The notes under the pieces: generated by a model
Databases searched by the model: none
Told to the model about the DNA's origin: nothing
Seen by the model: only the letters and a program-made list of their open reading frames with translations
NCBI RefSeq assembly: GCF_011927835.1
Contig: NZ_JAATJH010000001.1
Span: 62,001-126,000, forward strand
DNA: 64,000 bases
Reading direction: 5' to 3'
Origin: Neolewinella antarctica
GTDB taxonomy: Bacteria; Bacteroidota; Bacteroidia; Chitinophagales; Saprospiraceae
Shown: piece after piece, positions 35,644 through 44,921 of the stretch
Layout: each line of letters begins with the position of its first letter
Numbering within the stretch: the first letter of the stretch is position 1
Position numbers and translations under genes: made by a program

Positions 35644-37092
35644 TTAAGCGTGGACGGTGGTGCCGACCTGTAAGCCCGTCAGGGTAGCGCTGCTGCTATC
35701 CTTAATGTGTACGTGGACGTAATCACCGGGCTTTTGTCCCGCTTGTTTTGGAAACACGACCATCCGGTTTTGGGTGGTGCGGCCTTTCCAGTCCTGATCG
35801 GATCGTTTCGAATCCCCTTCGATCAGCACCCGGAACACCTTACCGACTTCACCGGCGTTGAGCTCCGCACTGATGCCGGTTTGCAGTTCGATGATCTCGG
35901 TGAGCCGACGCTTCTTGACCTTGAGCGGTACGTCATCCTCCAATTTACGAGCGGCCGGCGTGCCGGGGCGCTCGCTGTAGAAGAACATGTAGCTCATGCT
36001 GTAGCGGGCGAACTCGATCATGCTCAGCGTCTCCCGGTGGTCCGCTTCGGTTTCGGTGCAGAAGCCCGTGATCACGTCGGAAGAGATCGCGCAATCGGGC
36101 ATGATCTCGTAGATGCGTTTTACTTTATCGATGTACCATTCCCGGGTGTAGGTCCGGTTCATCAGGTCCAGGATGCGGGAGTTGCCGGACTGGACGGGGA
36201 GGTGGATGTATTTACACACGTTGTCGTGGTCGCGCATGGCGTAGAGGACGTCGTCGGTGATGTCTTTGGGGTGGCTGGTGCTGAAGCGAATGCGGAGGTT
36301 GGGGTCGACGGCGGCCGTCATCGTCAGGAGCTCGGCAAAATTCGTCTTGCGGCCCGTTTCCGGGTTCTCCCACTTGTAACTATCGACGTTCTGACCGAGT
36401 AAGGTCACTTCGCGGAAACCCTTGTCGAACAGATCGGTAGCTTCGGCGACAATACTGAACGCGGAACGGCTGCGCTCGCGGCCCCGGGTGTAGGGGACGA
36501 CGCAGAAGGAACACATATTATCGCAACCCCGCATGATGGAAATGAACGCCGTTACCCCGTTGGATTGGAGGCGTACCGGGCTGATGTCAGCGTAGGTTTC
36601 TTCCCGGCTGAGAAAGACGTTCACGCCTTTTTCCCCCTCTTCCGCGCCGGCAACGAGGCTGGGCAGGTCGCGGTAAGCGTCGGGGCCGACGACGATGTCA
36701 ACGAGTTTCTCTTCCTCCAGAAATTTAGCCTTCAGGCGCTCGGCCATGCAGCCAAGGACACCGATCATCGTGCCGGGTTTGCGCTGCTTAACCTTGTCGA
36801 AAACACGGAGGCGCTTACGCACGGTTTCTTCCGCCTTCTCGCGAATGGAACAGGTGTTCACCAAAATTAAGTCCGCCGCTTCCATATCGCGCGTCGGTCC
36901 GTACCCCGCTTCGCCCAGGATGGAAGCGACGATCTCGGAGTCAGAGAAATTCATCTGGCAACCGTAGCTTTCGATGTAAAATTGCTTGGTGTGCGGTTGG
37001 TTCTGCGCGAACTCCGCGCCGAACACTTCTCCTTGTTTGTTTTCGTCGACGACCTTGGGTAGGTCACTGATGGTGGGGTTGTCGTTGTACAT
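35644..37092 (-). CDS. miaB: tRNA-2-methylthio-N6-dimethylallyladenosine synthase
   Basis: Radical-SAM methylthiotransferase modifying A37 of tRNAs. Three regions are present: the N-terminal UPF0004 domain ([32 protein letters not shown]) with three Cys for the auxiliary cluster, the radical-SAM [19 protein letters not shown], and a C-terminal TRAM domain. 482 aa from ATG 37092, which lies 23 bases after a perfect TATCTTTG box. Confidence 0.96.
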   Translation of the reverse strand: MYNDNPTISDLPKVVDENKQGEVFGAEFAQNQPHTKQFYIESYGCQMNFSDSEIVASILGEAGYGPTRDMEAADLILVNTCSIREKAEETVRKRLRVFDKVKQRKPGTMIGVLGCMAERLKAKFLEEEKLVDIVVGPDAYRDLPSLVAGAEEGEKGVNVFLSREETYADISPVRLQSNGVTAFISIMRGCDNMCSFCVVPYTRGRERSRSAFSIVAEATDLFDKGFREVTLLGQNVDSYKWENPETGRKTNFAELLTMTAAVDPNLRIRFSTSHPKDITDDVLYAMRDHDNVCKYIHLPVQSGNSRILDLMNRTYTREWYIDKVKRIYEIMPDCAISSDVITGFCTETEADHRETLSMIEFARYSMSYMFFYSERPGTPAARKLEDDVPLKVKKRRLTEIIELQTGISAELNAGEVGKVFRVLIEGDSKRSDQDWKGRTTQNRMVVFPKQAGQKPGDYVHVHIKDSSSATLTGLQVGTTVHA

Positions 37093-37115
37093 ATGGCACG
37101 CCTGGTTAGGGTGGG

Positions 37116-37123
37116 CAAAGATA
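37116..37123 (-). promoter_or_regulatory. -7 box of miaB
   Basis: The minus strand reads TATCTTTG, a perfect TAnnTTTG, 23 bases before the miaB ATG. Confidence 0.6.
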
Positions 37124-37228
37124 CGGACCCGGGCTGTCAAAATGGCACTTTAAAGCGAACGTGCCAAAATAAAGAAGCGCTCAATAATTGATTGGTAGGG
37201 GGCCAAACGTGGATGTCGGGATTGCGTA

Positions 37229-37259
37229 CGGTCGCGGTCCCGATAGCTATCGGGAGTGC
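37229..37259 (-). repeat. dispersed repeat, copy 14, split by an 18-bp palindrome
   Basis: The plus strand reads CGGTCGCGG, then the insert, then GTGC. Joined, these are exactly the 13-base core CGGTCGCGGGTGC of the repeat. The 18-base insert accounts for the whole interruption. Confidence 0.75.
37238..37255. repeat. 18-bp perfect palindrome TCCCGATAGCTATCGGGA
   Basis: A perfect palindrome, the only copy in this window, placed inside dispersed repeat copy 14. Very similar palindromes (CCCGATAGCTATCGGG) are, as I recall, abundant in intergenic DNA of other Bacteroidota. Confidence 0.85.
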
Positions 37260-37336
37260 AGGGATGATTGGTAGAGGAGCTTGGGGCGGGAAATTTTTCT
37301 AACCGTAAAGACAGCGGAACACGGAATACCCAAAAT

Positions 37337-37470
37337 AGGACGTAAGCACAAAAAAGTATTAGTACGCCACATTCATTAGCTGTTGCTTTGTGTTTCTTCT
37401 TCCTTTTGTGATTTGTGTGTTAGAAAGTAATCTCTCCAGACCCGTCATCACCCTAAGTGCGCAAGGTCAA
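37337..37470. repeat. possible decayed copy of the 115-bp palindromic element
   Basis: TTAGCTGTTGCTTTGTG, TTTGTGATTTGTGTG and AGTGCGCAAGGTCAAG follow each other in the same order as the right half of copy A. The left half is shortened and poorly matched, so this is tentative. Confidence 0.4.
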
Positions 37471-37513
37471 GTAAGGCTAAACCCAAAAACTTCGCTCCTC
37501 GCCTCCCGAACCC

Positions 37514-37532
37514 TGCACCCCGCGACCGCGCC
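37514..37532 (+). repeat. dispersed 18-nt repeat, copy 8
   Basis: GCACCCCGCGACCGCGCC: the consensus with one extra C. It lies 9 bases beyond the DUF4249 stop codon. Confidence 0.8.
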
Positions 37533-37541
37533 GAGAACTAC

Positions 37542-38489
37542 TTACCGATTATAGAACTCGTAGGCCTGCGTGTAGGAGCTGTAACCGGCGAATATTCCGA
37601 AGCCAGCGGTAACGTTCGTAAAACTGTTGACCCGGGGCTCGAGGATGCCAACGAATACCGTCCCTTCGCCCTGAATGGTGCGTTGAAAGAAGTAGTATTC
37701 ACGGGATACCGTTCGCAGCTCCGCTACGATGGATCCGAGAAGTTCTTTACTGGGATCGATAACGCTCTGCAGGTGGACTTCAATGTTTCCCACCGCTGAT
37801 TCATCCCGAAAGAGCACACTCGCCTGGTCGCCGTCGGCCAAAGTAGTCCCCGCCCGGGAGCCAGGCGGCAAGACATTTTTTGTAATCGGTTCGTAAAGCG
37901 TCGTGTCGCCGAGCTCACTAACCCGGAAAGGAATCACCTGCTGGCTAATGCGTAAGTCATAATAATGCTCGATTTCCGGGGGAGCATCGAAGGTGATGCG
38001 CAGCTGATAATCGTACACCTCCGCACCGAGGACCGTCATTTGGGTGAGCTCACCAATACTGATGGACGAGATCGCAACGCGGGTCGGAATTTTGCTGGCC
38101 GCGGAGACCGGCGTAAACCCATCCGCCGAAGCGTGCAGTGTATAATGCTGGTTAGCCACCGGGTGAAAATCAACCGTCTGGTAGCTGCCCGGCTTACCAC
38201 TTCGCCCGGGGAAGAAAGCAAGTGTTTCAATCAGTTCCGATCCTTCAAAAAGCATAACCTCCGCGTCGTTGATCTCGGTAAACCTTTGCTCCCCGGTGAT
38301 GGGTTGCGTAGCCGTGACGCTGACCCGCACCGGTTGGTGGGGGGCAAAGATGGACGAAAGCACTAGCTTTGGTTCGCGGAGCTCGAAGGGACTCTCGATC
38401 ACTTCTTCACACGCCCACCCACAAAAGGCGAGGCTCAGGAGGGAAAGAAACCGAAAAACACGGTCGATGGGCCGGACGTAGCTATTCAT
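37542..38489 (-). CDS. DUF4249 lipoprotein
   Basis: 315 aa. A lipoprotein signal (FLSLLSLAFCGWAC) is followed by the DUF4249 pattern: KLVLSSIFAPHQPVRVSVTA, EINDAEVMLFE, YTLHASADGF and the end NVTAGFGIFAGYSS. DUF4249 proteins usually follow a TonB-dependent receptor and probably sit in the outer membrane as an accessory or substrate-capturing subunit, replacing SusD. Here it is 134 bases behind the receptor gene, the last gene of the uptake cluster. Confidence 0.85.
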   Translation of the reverse strand: MNSYVRPIDRVFRFLSLLSLAFCGWACEEVIESPFELREPKLVLSSIFAPHQPVRVSVTATQPITGEQRFTEINDAEVMLFEGSELIETLAFFPGRSGKPGSYQTVDFHPVANQHYTLHASADGFTPVSAASKIPTRVAISSISIGELTQMTVLGAEVYDYQLRITFDAPPEIEHYYDLRISQQVIPFRVSELGDTTLYEPITKNVLPPGSRAGTTLADGDQASVLFRDESAVGNIEVHLQSVIDPSKELLGSIVAELRTVSREYYFFQRTIQGEGTVFVGILEPRVNSFTNVTAGFGIFAGYSSYTQAYEFYNR

Positions 38490-38623
38490 TCTAAGGGTAA
38501 AATAAGCTTTTAACGTAGGTTGCGCAAATCCGTAGCCCGTTAAGTTAGTTAACGCAGCATACCGGGTACGGGCGGGTGGGGTGAGGTTTTACTTATCGGG
38601 ACCACCAGTAGCTACGAAAAAAT

Positions 38624-41332
38624 TTACTGCCCCGGTTTCCCTCCTCCACGGCCAAAGGTTAGTCGGTAGGCAAGTGTGGGGGTGATGGGAGCGAGGTACA
38701 CCTGGATGAAATCTCGGTTGGCGACGAGTTGCTCGTCGCGGGAGAAGTAGTCCGTCTGAATATCGTAGTAGATCGGGTTGTGCCGGCTGTACACGTTGTA
38801 GATGCCAATATCCAGCGTGTGACCGAAGCGGCTTCCGCCCGCTCGCCTCCATTCAAACTGCGCGTTAACGTCCAGGCGGTGATTCGCCGGGAGGCGAACC
38901 CCGTTCTTTTCCTCGATCAGGTCGACCGTTTGTAAGCGGTCTTCATCCGATAGCCTAGTGGGGTCAACCAACCAAAAAGACTCCCGGCTCAGGCTGTAAT
39001 TAGCCCCGGACCCGTAGTGCCACGTAGCCGACAGGGAGACGCTCGGCGTCGGCATGTACAAGGCAAACACCTTCACCGCGTGCCGCCGCCCGTAGCGGAA
39101 ATCGAACGGCCGACCGGCGTTGACCTTATCGTCGAACTGGCGGCGGCTCTGGGAGAGTACGTAGCTCAACCACCCGCGGAACTTGGGGGTCGCCCGGCTG
39201 AGCGTAAACTCGGCGCCGCGCGCAAACCCTTGCCCCCGGCTTAAATTATTGACCCAATTTTCTTCGTCGCCACCCTCGCGAAAAGAGACTAATCTTCTTA
39301 GGTCACGGTAATAGGTGGCGACTTCCAGGTTCCAGTCCTCCCAAAATCTTTGTTGGAAGTTTGCGCTCACCTGGGTGGCCGTCGAGGGGGCGACCTCCCG
39401 CGTCGAGGGCACCCACATTTCCGAGGGCAGACCAATAACCGTGCTACTTACCTGGTGGACGGACTGTACGGTGCGGTCAAACGCAAGGCGCCAGGTAGTT
39501 TTGGGGCTGAACTGGCCGGCGAGCAGCAGGCGGGGGCTGGCGTTCACGTAGTTGGTGCCGTTGATCCACCACTGTAACCTCATTCCCGCTCGGTAATTAA
39601 CGCCGCGAAACGCCCCCGAGAAGCTAGCGTAACCAACTACCTCCTCCGGCTCGATGGCCTGGGTTTTACTCACGGAACTTAGCTCCGGGTGGAAAGAGAG
39701 TGGAACGGCGCTCGAATTCAAAAGCGGCGTAAAGGAATGGCGGTTCCCTTCAAACCCAAAGCGCAGTTCGGAATCGTTCGTCAGGGTGTACTGCCCGTCG
39801 AAAGCTAGCCCAATTTGACCAATGTCGGAGCCGTAGCGACCACTGAAGATATCTCCGGTTTTACTCGGCAGGTTGACTTCGTTCAGGCTGTCGGAACGCT
39901 CGTAGGCGGCGTCGACGGACAGATCAGAAAGGCTGAGCCGGAAGTTGCCGAACAACCGACGGTTGAAAACGTGGTTGTAGCGCAGGGCCGCTACCGTGTT
40001 CGTCCAGTTTACTTCTTCAAACCGGCTGCGGGGCGTGGCGTATCGAAAGACGGCTCCCGCTGGGTTCAGCACGGTCACCGTATCCGTTGCGTAGGTGTAG
40101 TTGCTGTAGTGATCGACGCCGCGGAAAGCACTCAGATAGAGCCGCCCGCGTTTGCCCAGCTGCTGATTGAGCTTAAAATTGACGTCGTACACGTCGTAAT
40201 CGATGCGGCCCTGCCGCCCCCGGTCCTGCTTGTACCGCTCACTGGCCTGACGCAGGACGTTCCCGGCCCAGAAGTAGCGGCCGGCAACCAGGTAGGAACT
40301 CTGACCTTCGGTAATCGGGCCCTCGCTCGTCACCTGGGCGGCCAGTAAGCTGGTGCTAACGGAGGTTCGGTGATCGTAGAGGTTCCCGTCGCGGGTGTGC
40401 ACGTCCAGTACGCCGCCAATGCGCCCACCGAAGCGGGCGGGCATTCCGTCTTTGTACAGGTCGACGCGCCGAATGGCTTCGTTGTTAAAAATGGAAAAGA
40501 TGCCGGCGGCGTGGTTGACGTTGTACACCGGGACGCCGTCGAGCAGGACAAGGTTATGGCCGCTTTCGGAGCCGCGGATGAAGATGCCGCCCACGCCATC
40601 CGCGCCGGATTCTACACCCGGTAGCAGGCGCGCCACGCGGAGCGGGTCAGCCTGGCCGCCGAGGCCGGCGGTGCGGTCGACTTCTTCGCGGCCGATGCTC
40701 GCGCGGGTGTCCATTAGGTAAAGACCGGCCCCGGTAGCGGGTGCCGCCCTGACGATGACGGCCGGCAGGGTACGGTCGGGCACCAGCGAAATATCGAAGG
40801 TGGAGTCCTGACGCAACAATACCTGGTCTTCGTAGGGTTGGTAGCCTATGTACGTGACGCGCAACCGGCGGTTACCCCCGTTAACGGGGAGCGAATAGAA
40901 ACCGTATTCATTGGTCAGGACGCCGCGGTTCTCGTTCCGGACCTGCACGGCCGCGCCGATTAGTCGTTCCCCAGTCTCTTTGTCCTGAACCACGCCGTAC
41001 ACGTTGAGCATTTGCTCGGGCAGGGTAGCGTCGGGGTAAACAAGGTAGCCCGCCGCGGATTGTTGGTAGGTAAGTTCGGTATCCTGAAGGAGGAAGCTCA
41101 GCCAACCACCGAGGGATTTCTTGCCGCCGGGGACCTTTAGGGAAAGCTGGGGGAGTTGGTCCGGTCGGTAGCTTAATTGTGCTCCCTCCTCCCGCAATTT
41201 AATTAGTGCCTTTTCGAGCACGAGCGTCCGGCGGGGTAGCTTATATTCTACATCCGTGCCAGCATTTGTCTGCGCCTCCGCAACCGGTTGCCCCAGAAAG
41301 AACAACAGCAGTGGAAGTAGATAAAGGCGCAT
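38624..41332 (-). CDS. TonB-dependent receptor with STN and carboxypeptidase-like domains
   Basis: 902 aa from ATG 41332. A signal peptide (MRLYLLPLLLFFLGQPVAEA) is followed by the STN domain (about 30-105; LVLEKALIKLREEGAQLSY), which relays signals to FecR, then a CarboxypepD_reg-like domain (VYGVVQDKETGERLIGAAVQVRNE). The plug has LLPGVESGADGVGGIFIRGS and LVLLDGVPVYN. The remaining ~550 residues form the barrel, ending FGRGGGKPGQ. Substrate unknown. With an ECF sigma factor and FecR upstream it forms a trans-envelope signalling uptake system. Confidence 0.92.
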   Translation of the reverse strand: MRLYLLPLLLFFLGQPVAEAQTNAGTDVEYKLPRRTLVLEKALIKLREEGAQLSYRPDQLPQLSLKVPGGKKSLGGWLSFLLQDTELTYQQSAAGYLVYPDATLPEQMLNVYGVVQDKETGERLIGAAVQVRNENRGVLTNEYGFYSLPVNGGNRRLRVTYIGYQPYEDQVLLRQDSTFDISLVPDRTLPAVIVRAAPATGAGLYLMDTRASIGREEVDRTAGLGGQADPLRVARLLPGVESGADGVGGIFIRGSESGHNLVLLDGVPVYNVNHAAGIFSIFNNEAIRRVDLYKDGMPARFGGRIGGVLDVHTRDGNLYDHRTSVSTSLLAAQVTSEGPITEGQSSYLVAGRYFWAGNVLRQASERYKQDRGRQGRIDYDVYDVNFKLNQQLGKRGRLYLSAFRGVDHYSNYTYATDTVTVLNPAGAVFRYATPRSRFEEVNWTNTVAALRYNHVFNRRLFGNFRLSLSDLSVDAAYERSDSLNEVNLPSKTGDIFSGRYGSDIGQIGLAFDGQYTLTNDSELRFGFEGNRHSFTPLLNSSAVPLSFHPELSSVSKTQAIEPEEVVGYASFSGAFRGVNYRAGMRLQWWINGTNYVNASPRLLLAGQFSPKTTWRLAFDRTVQSVHQVSSTVIGLPSEMWVPSTREVAPSTATQVSANFQQRFWEDWNLEVATYYRDLRRLVSFREGGDEENWVNNLSRGQGFARGAEFTLSRATPKFRGWLSYVLSQSRRQFDDKVNAGRPFDFRYGRRHAVKVFALYMPTPSVSLSATWHYGSGANYSLSRESFWLVDPTRLSDEDRLQTVDLIEEKNGVRLPANHRLDVNAQFEWRRAGGSRFGHTLDIGIYNVYSRHNPIYYDIQTDYFSRDEQLVANRDFIQVYLAPITPTLAYRLTFGRGGGKPGQ

Positions 41333-41385
41333 GATGTTGGCTGGTGAGTAACGAGTTCGGGCGGCACGTCTAGCGAGTCGTATAA

Positions 41386-42249
41386 TTATTCGCCTACGTT
41401 CGTGTCGCAACCGCCGACGAAAGCAAAGGTGTTTTTACCGGTCGCGGTGCAAGTCATTCCACCCAGCTTGGCGACCGTTTCCAGGATGGCGGCGGCGTCT
41501 TTCTTGTTGAAGGTAGCACTGATGGGATAGTCACAAGTGGTGGGTAGGTCTACTTCAACGTCCCAGTTGTTGTGTAGGGTAGCGAGTACTTGTGCCACCG
41601 GGGCGTTTTCGAAAACCAGGTGCCCCGTCCGCCAGGCGTGGCGGTTAAGGTTCGGTGCCTCGACCATGGTGGGTAGCTCGCCGGATTTGGATATACCGCA
41701 CTGTTTGGCGGCAACGCTGACTTCACGGTCGCCGTAGTCGAGCACGATGGAGCCTTCGGAAACCTCGACTTCCAGTTCCTCTCCCTCGACCCGTAGATTG
41801 AACGCCGTGCCGGTAACCCGCAAAGTCGTCTTGCCCGTAGAAACTAAAAACGGTTTGTCCGCATCTTTTACTACGTTAAAGTATCCCTGACCTTCAATCT
41901 CCACCCGCCGCTCCGCACCCGCGTACGCGCCACCAAACGATAAACTAGAACCTCGCTGCAGAATTACTTCGGTGCCGTCGGGTAGTTCGACGGCCATGGC
42001 CTCGAGGGTATCATTGCGAAAGGTCGTGTTGCCAGAAGAAAGAAGGAAAAAACCGGCCGTGAACAGCAGCAGGACACCCGCGGCGATTGACAGCCAGTGG
42101 GGTAAACGCAACCGACGAACTTTGGCCTGGCGACGTTCTCCGTCAATGTTTCTGTGGAGACGAGCGAGTCCCTTTTCCACGTCGGGCGTGAAGTCCTGGC
42201 CGTAACCAGTGGCGAGTCGATCGATTTCTTGGTGGCTGCGTAAGCTCAT
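41386..42249 (-). CDS. FecR-family anti-sigma factor
   Basis: 287 aa. One membrane segment (about 52-72; LSIAAGVLLLFTAGFFLLSS) separates a short cytoplasmic sigma-binding part from the periplasmic FecR domain (VELPDGTEVILQRGSSLSFG, VEIEGQGYFNVVKDADKPFLVST, VTGTAFNLRV) and a C-terminal STN-like DUF4974 region (HLVFENAPVAQVLATLHNNWDVEV). It holds the neighbouring ECF factor inactive until the receptor signals. Starts at ATG 42249; the frame to 42318 has no support. Confidence 0.92.
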   Translation of the reverse strand: MSLRSHQEIDRLATGYGQDFTPDVEKGLARLHRNIDGERRQAKVRRLRLPHWLSIAAGVLLLFTAGFFLLSSGNTTFRNDTLEAMAVELPDGTEVILQRGSSLSFGGAYAGAERRVEIEGQGYFNVVKDADKPFLVSTGKTTLRVTGTAFNLRVEGEELEVEVSEGSIVLDYGDREVSVAAKQCGISKSGELPTMVEAPNLNRHAWRTGHLVFENAPVAQVLATLHNNWDVEVDLPTTCDYPISATFNKKDAAAILETVAKLGGMTCTATGKNTFAFVGGCDTNVGE

Positions 42250-42379
42250 TGCTTGGAAAAACTTAAATACTATTCTGTTCCTGGTTGGGGGGACACCAAA
42301 GTTAACAACTCCCCCCACGCTGAATCGCGTTTATACCCCTAATTCGTCGGGCGGCGGACCGGAAGGTCACCGATCGTCA

Positions 42380-42946
42380 TCAGATCAGTACCTGAAACAG
42401 CGCCAGCAGCGCCAGCCACGCGCGGAGGTGGCGGTACGCGCGCGTCATTTGGTTTTCTACCGTTTTGGTCGAAATGTTCAGGCTCTGGGCGATTTCCCGG
42501 TGGCTCATATCCTCGACTTTGCTCATCGTAAATACCAGCCGGCACCGCTCGGGCAAGCGATCGATGGCCCCGTTGATGCGTGCTCCCAGTTCAAAATTTT
42601 CGATGCCAGTGGGGCCGGTTTCCGCGGCGAGCGTTTCGGGCAGCTCCCCATCGTCGACGGGGATTCGCTTACGGTCGCGCAAATAGTTGAGGCTGCGGTT
42701 GCGCGTCGACCGGCGTAGGTAGGGTGCGGTTGCCGTTAACGGAGGAAGGGTGGAGCGTTTTTCCCAGAGCGCAACGAATAGCTCCTGGACGATATCTTCC
42801 GCCTGGTTTTCGTCCCGTACGAAGCGATTGGCAACGCGGCAAAGTTCAACGTAGTGGCGCCGAAAAAGCGCATCCAGGGCATCGGCCGCCCCGCCCCGCA
42901 GTCGGTTTACCAGTTCTTCGTCGGTGTATGTCGGGGTTGCTTGCAT
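42380..42946 (-). CDS. ECF RNA polymerase sigma factor (FecI-like)
   Basis: 188 aa. Region 2 (ALFRRHYVELCRVANRFVRDENQAEDIVQELFVALWEKR) and region 4 (RLPERCRLVFTMSKVEDMSHREIAQSLNISTKTVENQM) are intact. It is typical of the Bacteroidota group paired with FecR and TonB receptors, and probably drives its own uptake cluster. ATG 42946 is chosen because a TACCTTCG box lies just upstream; the frame to 43066 would run through the divergent promoter region. Confidence 0.93.
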   Translation of the reverse strand: MQATPTYTDEELVNRLRGGAADALDALFRRHYVELCRVANRFVRDENQAEDIVQELFVALWEKRSTLPPLTATAPYLRRSTRNRSLNYLRDRKRIPVDDGELPETLAAETGPTGIENFELGARINGAIDRLPERCRLVFTMSKVEDMSHREIAQSLNISTKTVENQMTRAYRHLRAWLALLALFQVLI

Positions 42947-42957
42947 TTCGGTCGGTC

Positions 42958-42965
42958 CGAAGGTA
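42958..42965 (-). promoter_or_regulatory. -7 box of the ECF sigma factor gene
   Basis: The minus strand reads TACCTTCG, 11 bases before the ATG, giving a very short leader. Confidence 0.55.
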
Positions 42966-43047
42966 GCAATTTGTCCTAACTGACGGGGCCGGGCCGGGCG
43001 AAGTCCATAATTCAGAACGCACGCCCTACGGACGTAACAAAAGTTGT

Positions 43048-43055
43048 TACCTTCG
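43048..43055 (+). promoter_or_regulatory. -7 box of the AGCS symporter gene
   Basis: TACCTTCG, 57 bases before ATG 43113. It lies inside the longer upstream frame, which supports the 43113 start. Confidence 0.5.
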
Positions 43056-43112
43056 GGCTTTCCCAAATTTAATCACCGTGTTTTAGCGGCGCGGCAGCTC
43101 ACTCACCCTTCT

Positions 43113-44693
43113 ATGTTGAAAAAATACGTTCTTGCAATCCTCGGCTTGTTTTCCCCGATTTTCTTGCTTGCGCAAGAAGAAGCTGGCCCGGTCGACGCTT
43201 TCTTGCAAAGCATCTTCGAACCCGTCACCGCTTTTGTGGAGGCGATCGTCTTTTTCCCCTTTCCTTTCTTGATCGGTGGCCAGGAAGTTCCTTTTGTGTT
43301 GCCGTGGCTGATCATCGGTGCCACCGTCTTCACGGTGTACATGGGCTTTATCAACATTACTGCTTTCCGCCACGCGATTGACGTGGTGCGCGGCATTTAC
43401 GACGACCCCAATGAGCCGGGCGAGGTGTCTCATTTTCAGGCTCTCACCGCCGCGCTTTCCGGCACGGTCGGCGTTGGTAACATTGCCGGCGTGGCTTATG
43501 CCGTTGCGCTGGGTGGCCCGGGCGCGACGTTCTGGATGATCGTTGCCGGCTTTCTCGGTATGTCCTCTAAGTTTGTCGAATGCTCCCTCGGCGTGATGTA
43601 CCGCGACGTGCACGCGGATGGTTCCGTTTCCGGTGGGCCCATGTATTACCTCGACCGTGGGCTAGCGGAAAAGGGAAAGAACTGGGGCATTCTCGGTAAG
43701 GTTCTCGCCGTATTTTTTGCCATTTTCTGTATCGGTGGTAGCCTGGGGGGAGGGAACATGGTCCAAATTAACCAGGCAACCGTTCAGTTAACCGACATCA
43801 CCGGTGGCGTCGACAGTATATTTTACGGTCGTGGGTGGATCTTCGGTACGGCCATGGCCCTCGTCGTCGGCCTCATCATCCTTGGTGGCATCAAAAGTAT
43901 TGCTAAGGTGACCGATAAAGTCGTGCCGTTTATGGTGGGTGTCTACATCCTGGGAGCGTTGATCGTGCTGGGGTATCACTTTACGGATATTCCCGCCGCG
44001 TTCGGGCAGATCATCGGCGGTGCGTTCAACTCCGACGCGCTTTACGGAGGTGCGGTCGGTGTCCTGATCCAGGGTTTTCGCCGTGCGGCCTTTTCTAACG
44101 AAGCGGGCGTCGGTTCGGCTTCGATCGCTCACTCGGCGGCAAAAACGGACGAGCCCATCAGCGAAGGAATTGTCGCGCTGCTGGAGCCCTTCATCGACAC
44201 GGTGGTCGTCTGTACGATGACGGCATTGGTGATCGTCATCACGAATTACGGTGGCTACGGTGCGGTGGATGCTTTCGCCAATAAGACTAACGAGACAGTT
44301 GGCGATATCGCGCTCACAAGTGCGGCGTTTGAGTCGGTGATCAGCTGGTTCCCCATTGTGCTCGGTATCGCGGTTATTCTCTTCGCGCTGTCCACGATGA
44401 TTAGTTGGTCCTACTACGGCCTGAAGTGTTGGACTTACCTCTTCGGTCAGACGAAGACACAGGAAGCGATTTATAAAATTATTTTTTGTCTGTTCGTTAT
44501 TATTGGCTCGGGGATTAGTGCCAAAGCGGTATTCGACTTCGGCGACGCGATGATCTTCGCCATGTGTTTTCCTAACGTGCTCGGTTTGTATTTCCTCATG
44601 CCAAACGTGCGCCGGGCGCTCAAAGATTACATGTCGCGTATCAAGGACGGCTCCATCAAGCAGTTCGATAAGGAAGGTAACGTGATTAATTAA
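43113..44693 (+). CDS. alanine/glycine:cation symporter (AGCS family)
   Basis: 526 aa, about 10-12 membrane segments. GTVGVGNIAGVAYAVALGGPGATFWM is the AGCS signature region; QGFRRAAFSNEAGVGSASIAHSAAKTDEPISEG is the second conserved block. It imports alanine or glycine with Na+ or H+. An N-terminal signal-like segment ending LLAQ before the first conserved helix is usual for Bacteroidota members. The catabolic ald is in the window but 25 kb away. Confidence 0.93.
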   Translation: MLKKYVLAILGLFSPIFLLAQEEAGPVDAFLQSIFEPVTAFVEAIVFFPFPFLIGGQEVPFVLPWLIIGATVFTVYMGFINITAFRHAIDVVRGIYDDPNEPGEVSHFQALTAALSGTVGVGNIAGVAYAVALGGPGATFWMIVAGFLGMSSKFVECSLGVMYRDVHADGSVSGGPMYYLDRGLAEKGKNWGILGKVLAVFFAIFCIGGSLGGGNMVQINQATVQLTDITGGVDSIFYGRGWIFGTAMALVVGLIILGGIKSIAKVTDKVVPFMVGVYILGALIVLGYHFTDIPAAFGQIIGGAFNSDALYGGAVGVLIQGFRRAAFSNEAGVGSASIAHSAAKTDEPISEGIVALLEPFIDTVVVCTMTALVIVITNYGGYGAVDAFANKTNETVGDIALTSAAFESVISWFPIVLGIAVILFALSTMISWSYYGLKCWTYLFGQTKTQEAIYKIIFCLFVIIGSGISAKAVFDFGDAMIFAMCFPNVLGLYFLMPNVRRALKDYMSRIKDGSIKQFDKEGNVIN

Positions 44694-44714
44694 GGGGAGC
44701 GTACGGTCAATTTT

Positions 44715-44730
44715 GCGCGGTCGCGGGTGC
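44715..44730 (-). repeat. dispersed 18-nt repeat, copy 9
   Basis: The minus strand reads CTTTGCACCCGCGACCGCGC, 16 of 18 consensus bases plus the CTTTG left flank of copy 5. It lies 21 bases beyond the symporter stop. Confidence 0.85.
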
Positions 44731-44747
44731 AAAGAAGTTTACGGATG

Positions 44748-44784
44748 AGCAGGGAATACGGGCAACCGTGCTCCCTGCTTTTTT
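44748..44784 (+). terminator. intrinsic terminator of the AGCS gene
   Basis: AGCAGGGA (44748-44755) pairs with TCCCTGCT (44772-44779), with an inner CGG/CCG pair in the loop, followed by six T. Confidence 0.85.
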
Positions 44785-44889
44785 GTGTTTCACGTCTTCA
44801 CAATTCGTGGCTCATGGGTGCCCAATGGCGGCGAACCTGAAATCTCATCGACCAGAACCGGCCGTTAGTCGATCAGTGGGCCCGCCAGC

Positions 44890-44920
44890 TTGGCTGGTCA
44901 CGATCGAACGCTTACTATTG
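44890..44920 (+). promoter_or_regulatory. promoter of the ABC/GntR operon
   Basis: TTGG (44890-44893), exactly 19 bases, then TACTATTG (44913-44920), one mismatch to TAnnTTTG. It is directly upstream of the operator. Confidence 0.7.
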
Positions 44921-44921
44921 C

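Larger units (their letters stand above)
37093..37541. other. 449-base intergenic region rich in repeats
   Basis: Between the DUF4249 gene end and miaB. It contains the miaB -7 box (37116-37123), the interrupted repeat copy 14 with its nested 18-bp palindrome (37229-37259), a possible decayed copy of the 115-bp palindromic element (37337-37470) and repeat copy 8 (37514-37532). No gene is visible. Confidence 0.65.
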
